From Lindgomyces ingoldianus (lineage: Eukaryota > Ascomycota > Dothideomycetes > Pleosporales > Lindgomycetaceae): 31,787 nucleotides of DNA. The translations under genes were made by a program, and so were the position numbers. This document shows positions 29,841-31,787 of the stretch, in pieces. A model generated the notes under the pieces. It ran no database searches and was not told the DNA's origin. It saw only the letters and a program-made list of their open reading frames with translations. The stretch's first letter is position 1. Each line of letters starts with the position of its first letter. The stretch is from the NCBI RefSeq assembly GCF_010093535.1, contig NW_022985168.1, positions 633,129 through 664,915 on the forward strand, given 5' to 3'.

Positions 29841-31016
29841 GCTGTGTCCTACCTCTTATCCTACTATAATTACTGCTAATATGTTGTGTTTAACTTTCTT
29901 ATTAAAAAAAAAGTATAAGTTAATGTCTTATAAGTTGTTATTAGACTTATCTTTACTTTTTTTATAACTTTAGTGTTTCTAATTACAGTAGTTAGCTACC
30001 TTACATTTATAGTCTTTAACTAGGTAATGTAATGTTAGATAGTCTTCTTTTCTTACTACTTTTTACTAGAAGTAGTAGAACCTGCAGTTGTCTTGTTCTT
30101 TACACGCTACTTATTTCTCTTACTTATATAGGGGAGCTATTTAACAGGTGTAACAGTTTATAGTTTTGCAGGCTAAGGCTGTTCCTTACTATAGGCAACT
30201 GTTATAGTTCTTTTTCTATATAGGCTACTAGCCTGTCTTATGCTTATTATCCTAATGCTTTATATAATATTATTATGTGCATTAGTACTAAGGGTATAGA
30301 CAATTATTAGGTCTATATAACATGTTAAGAGGACTTTTCTAGGTCTACTATAGGTATTCCTACATCTGTACTATTTAAATAGGGTGTCCCTTCTATTAGT
30401 AGTTATTAGTGCTATAGTTTTTATTTCTATAAAGTGCACACTAACTATAGCTCTGTTGCATTACTAAAGCTTTCCTGCTAATTGCAAGGCTAAAAAGCAG
30501 TGTTTTAGGCTTCCTAAGTACTAGCTTTAAGACTTTAAACCTAGCAGGTCTACCTAGTCCTTCTAGTTTCTAATCTTAGATTTTTATAAAAAACTGCTAT
30601 TACTTTTCTTTATTTATAATGTTATACTTAACTTTAGCTATACACTATATAATATTAAATGTAAGGTAGTTATTGCTAATATTTATCTAATAAAGCATAA
30701 CTATGCAATAACTTAGGTAGTTATGTTATAGACTGCACTTCTAGCATTTATATTTCTAAAACTGTTAAAAAAGCTCTCTTACTAAAGTACTAGAGGTCTA
30801 GTTTTAGAGGGGAAACTGTTCTTTTTTTTTCTAAACATTTATAATATATTCTTAGATCTAAGTTTCTTCTTTATATTTTTTAAAAATTACAAGGTTCTGC
30901 AACACTGTATTAAAGCTACTAAAATTTTAAATAACTACCTCCTAGTACGCTTTAGAGCAGTTGTTTAAAAAGTAGTTTTTTTTATATTACTAGTAAAGTC
31001 TGTTATCTAGTCTTTC
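29841..31016 (-). pseudogene. probable gag region, decayed
   Basis: Position alone (upstream of protease on the minus strand) suggests gag. I could not recognise a capsid or CCHC zinc knuckle through the stops. A weak match to an initiator-tRNA-type primer-binding site appears around 30998-31012 on the minus strand but is not convincing. Confidence 0.35.
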
Positions 31017-31787
31017 TGTCAGTTGACCTAGGTTCGATCGAACGAACGTACGCCCAAGGGGCGTACTAAGAGGTGAGCAGGCAAAGATCTTCTTGTTATT
31101 AACTACTGCCCTCTCTTTTTGTACAAAGAAAGAGGGCTCTTAAGTACACATAGCCCCTAACGCACAGGCTAGATAGCTAACGTTTTAGGCAACCTAATTT
31201 AGCTATACACGTGTACAGACACAGCTGTACTTATGTATAAACACTAGCAACTTTTTACTTTTATAAAGTTGCTTACTTATTTATATGTTAATTTTACTTT
31301 TTTTTTTCTTTTTTTTCTTACTTTTCTACTTCCTTTTCTAGAGCTAACTCTTAGTGCTTCTTTTATTTATAATATCTCTTAGCTTCTTAGCTTGTGTACA
31401 ATTTAACCTGCTTCTAGAATAGTGCCTGTGCTTAGCTAGAGTAAGAAGAAGTTCTTGCCTAATTACATAGAGAAAGTTGTTAAAATTGTGCGTTGTCTAT
31501 CCCTTAAAGTTATTCTGCTTCTATAGTGTGTACCTTCCTCTTAGCAGCTCACGCATGTTAGAGAGGATGTACACTGCGTACAAAGCTTATTATTGTAGTA
31601 GGGGAGAGTCTATATTTATTCTATTATGCAGAAGATCTAAATCCACCTCTCTGCGTAGAATTATTTTAGACACACGTGTAACCTCTAACAACTCTTTATA
31701 TAAGGTGTATAGAGACGCTATAACTTAGGGGTAGTGTAGGTTAATTGCCTTCTGTGCGGGCGATTAATCCCTAGGGAGGGGGGGGGG
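31017..31787. other. unassigned repeat-like sequence at window end
   Basis: AT-rich, but with CpG-containing islands: a perfect palindrome GTTCGATCGAAC (31032-31043), an 8-base-stem hairpin (31048-31066), and a near-palindrome around 31110-31138 centred on TTTGTACAAA. It does not resemble the 3' LTR. One 83-codon plus frame (31477-31728) has no recognisable features. The window ends in a G run after CCTAGGGA. Confidence 0.5.
31048..31066. repeat. perfect hairpin, 8-base stem, 3-base loop
   Basis: GTACGCCC and GGGCGTAC flank an AAG loop. It is GC-rich in an otherwise AT-rich RIP-like background, and directly follows the GTTCGATCGAAC palindrome. Confidence 0.85.

Larger units (their letters stand above)
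25192..31016 (-). mobile_element. RIP-inactivated Ty3/Gypsy chromovirus, minus strand
   Basis: Domains read on the minus strand fall in the order protease, reverse transcriptase, RNase H, integrase, GPY/F, chromodomain, polypurine tract, 3' LTR. This is the Ty3/Gypsy chromovirus order. Nearly all former Gln and Trp codons now appear as TAG/TAA, the expected outcome of C-to-T change at CpA on both strands. The gag region (about 30.0-31.0 kb) is too decayed for me to recognise a zinc knuckle, and the 5' LTR was not found, so the right limit is approximate. It is inserted in what looks like an older DNA transposon. Confidence 0.9.

Noticed and set aside
29779..29967. 62-codon plus-strand frame within the chromovirus
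   Set aside because: It is antisense to the protease region of the decayed pol gene.
31477..31728. 83-codon plus-strand frame near the window end
   Set aside because: No recognisable features in a decayed repeat background; kept only as part of the unassigned segment.
31760..31787. Telomere at the right end
   Set aside because: No TTAGGG/CCCTAA array; only a G run and one CCCTAGGG palindrome.
24449..31787. CRISPR array or bacterial-type defence island in the AT-rich region
   Set aside because: No regularly spaced direct repeats. The signal is explained by RIP-mutated transposons in a fungal genome.

Overview
The window reads as a chromosome fragment from a filamentous ascomycete (Pezizomycotina; the exact class cannot be settled from sequence alone). 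Genes are compact. Most have short GT-AG introns of about 47-152 bases, often with CTNAC-like branch sites. The protein set is typically fungal: a feedback-type aspartokinase, a Bur1/CDK9-type kinase, a yeast Rfc3-type clamp-loader subunit, Trm6/Gcd10, ARPC3 and a MINDY-family deubiquitinase. From about 24.7 kb to the right end the sequence turns sharply AT-rich, TA-rich and stop-codon-dense, as expected of transposons mutated by RIP (repeat-induced point mutation).

Left part (1-9.5 kb), all genes on the minus strand: a possible gene fragment cut by the window edge; a 175-aa SANT/Myb-like plus AT-hook protein (999-1634); an unrecognised 308-aa protein (2924-3966); an unrecognised 880-aa protein with two pairs of internally duplicated motifs (4475-7393); and aspartokinase (7703-9467), with a perfect Gcn4/CpcA-type TGACTCA site just upstream.

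Middle part (10-24.5 kb): Bur1/CDK9-like kinase (10094-11884, minus); a tiny two-exon complex I NDUFB2-like subunit (12359-12585, plus), divergent from the kinase; a coclaurine N-methyltransferase/cyclopropane-synthase-like methyltransferase (12831-13942, minus); an unrecognised protein (14658-16175, minus); Rfc3 (16422-17703, minus), sharing a 297-bp divergent promoter with ARPC3 (18001-18882, plus); Trm6 (19130-21149, minus); and a MINDY deubiquitinase ending in a CAAX box (21641-24448, plus), divergent from Trm6. Most of these are housekeeping genes acting in separate processes (amino-acid synthesis, transcription elongation, respiration, DNA replication, actin nucleation, tRNA modification, ubiquitin trimming). 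I see no pathway cluster.

Right part (24.6-31.8 kb): a transposon graveyard. The C-terminal end of a probable pogo/DDE_1 transposase (about 24.8-25.19 kb) is interrupted by a minus-strand Ty3/Gypsy chromovirus. Its 3' LTR (25192-25783, TGTTACA...TGTAACA), polypurine tract, chromodomain, integrase, RNase H, reverse transcriptase and protease can all be read through the stops, in canonical order. Between chromodomain and LTR lies a plus-strand Cys-rich relic, i.e. antisense to pol. The 5' LTR was not identified. The last ~770 bases are unassigned and end in a G run that may be an assembly edge.
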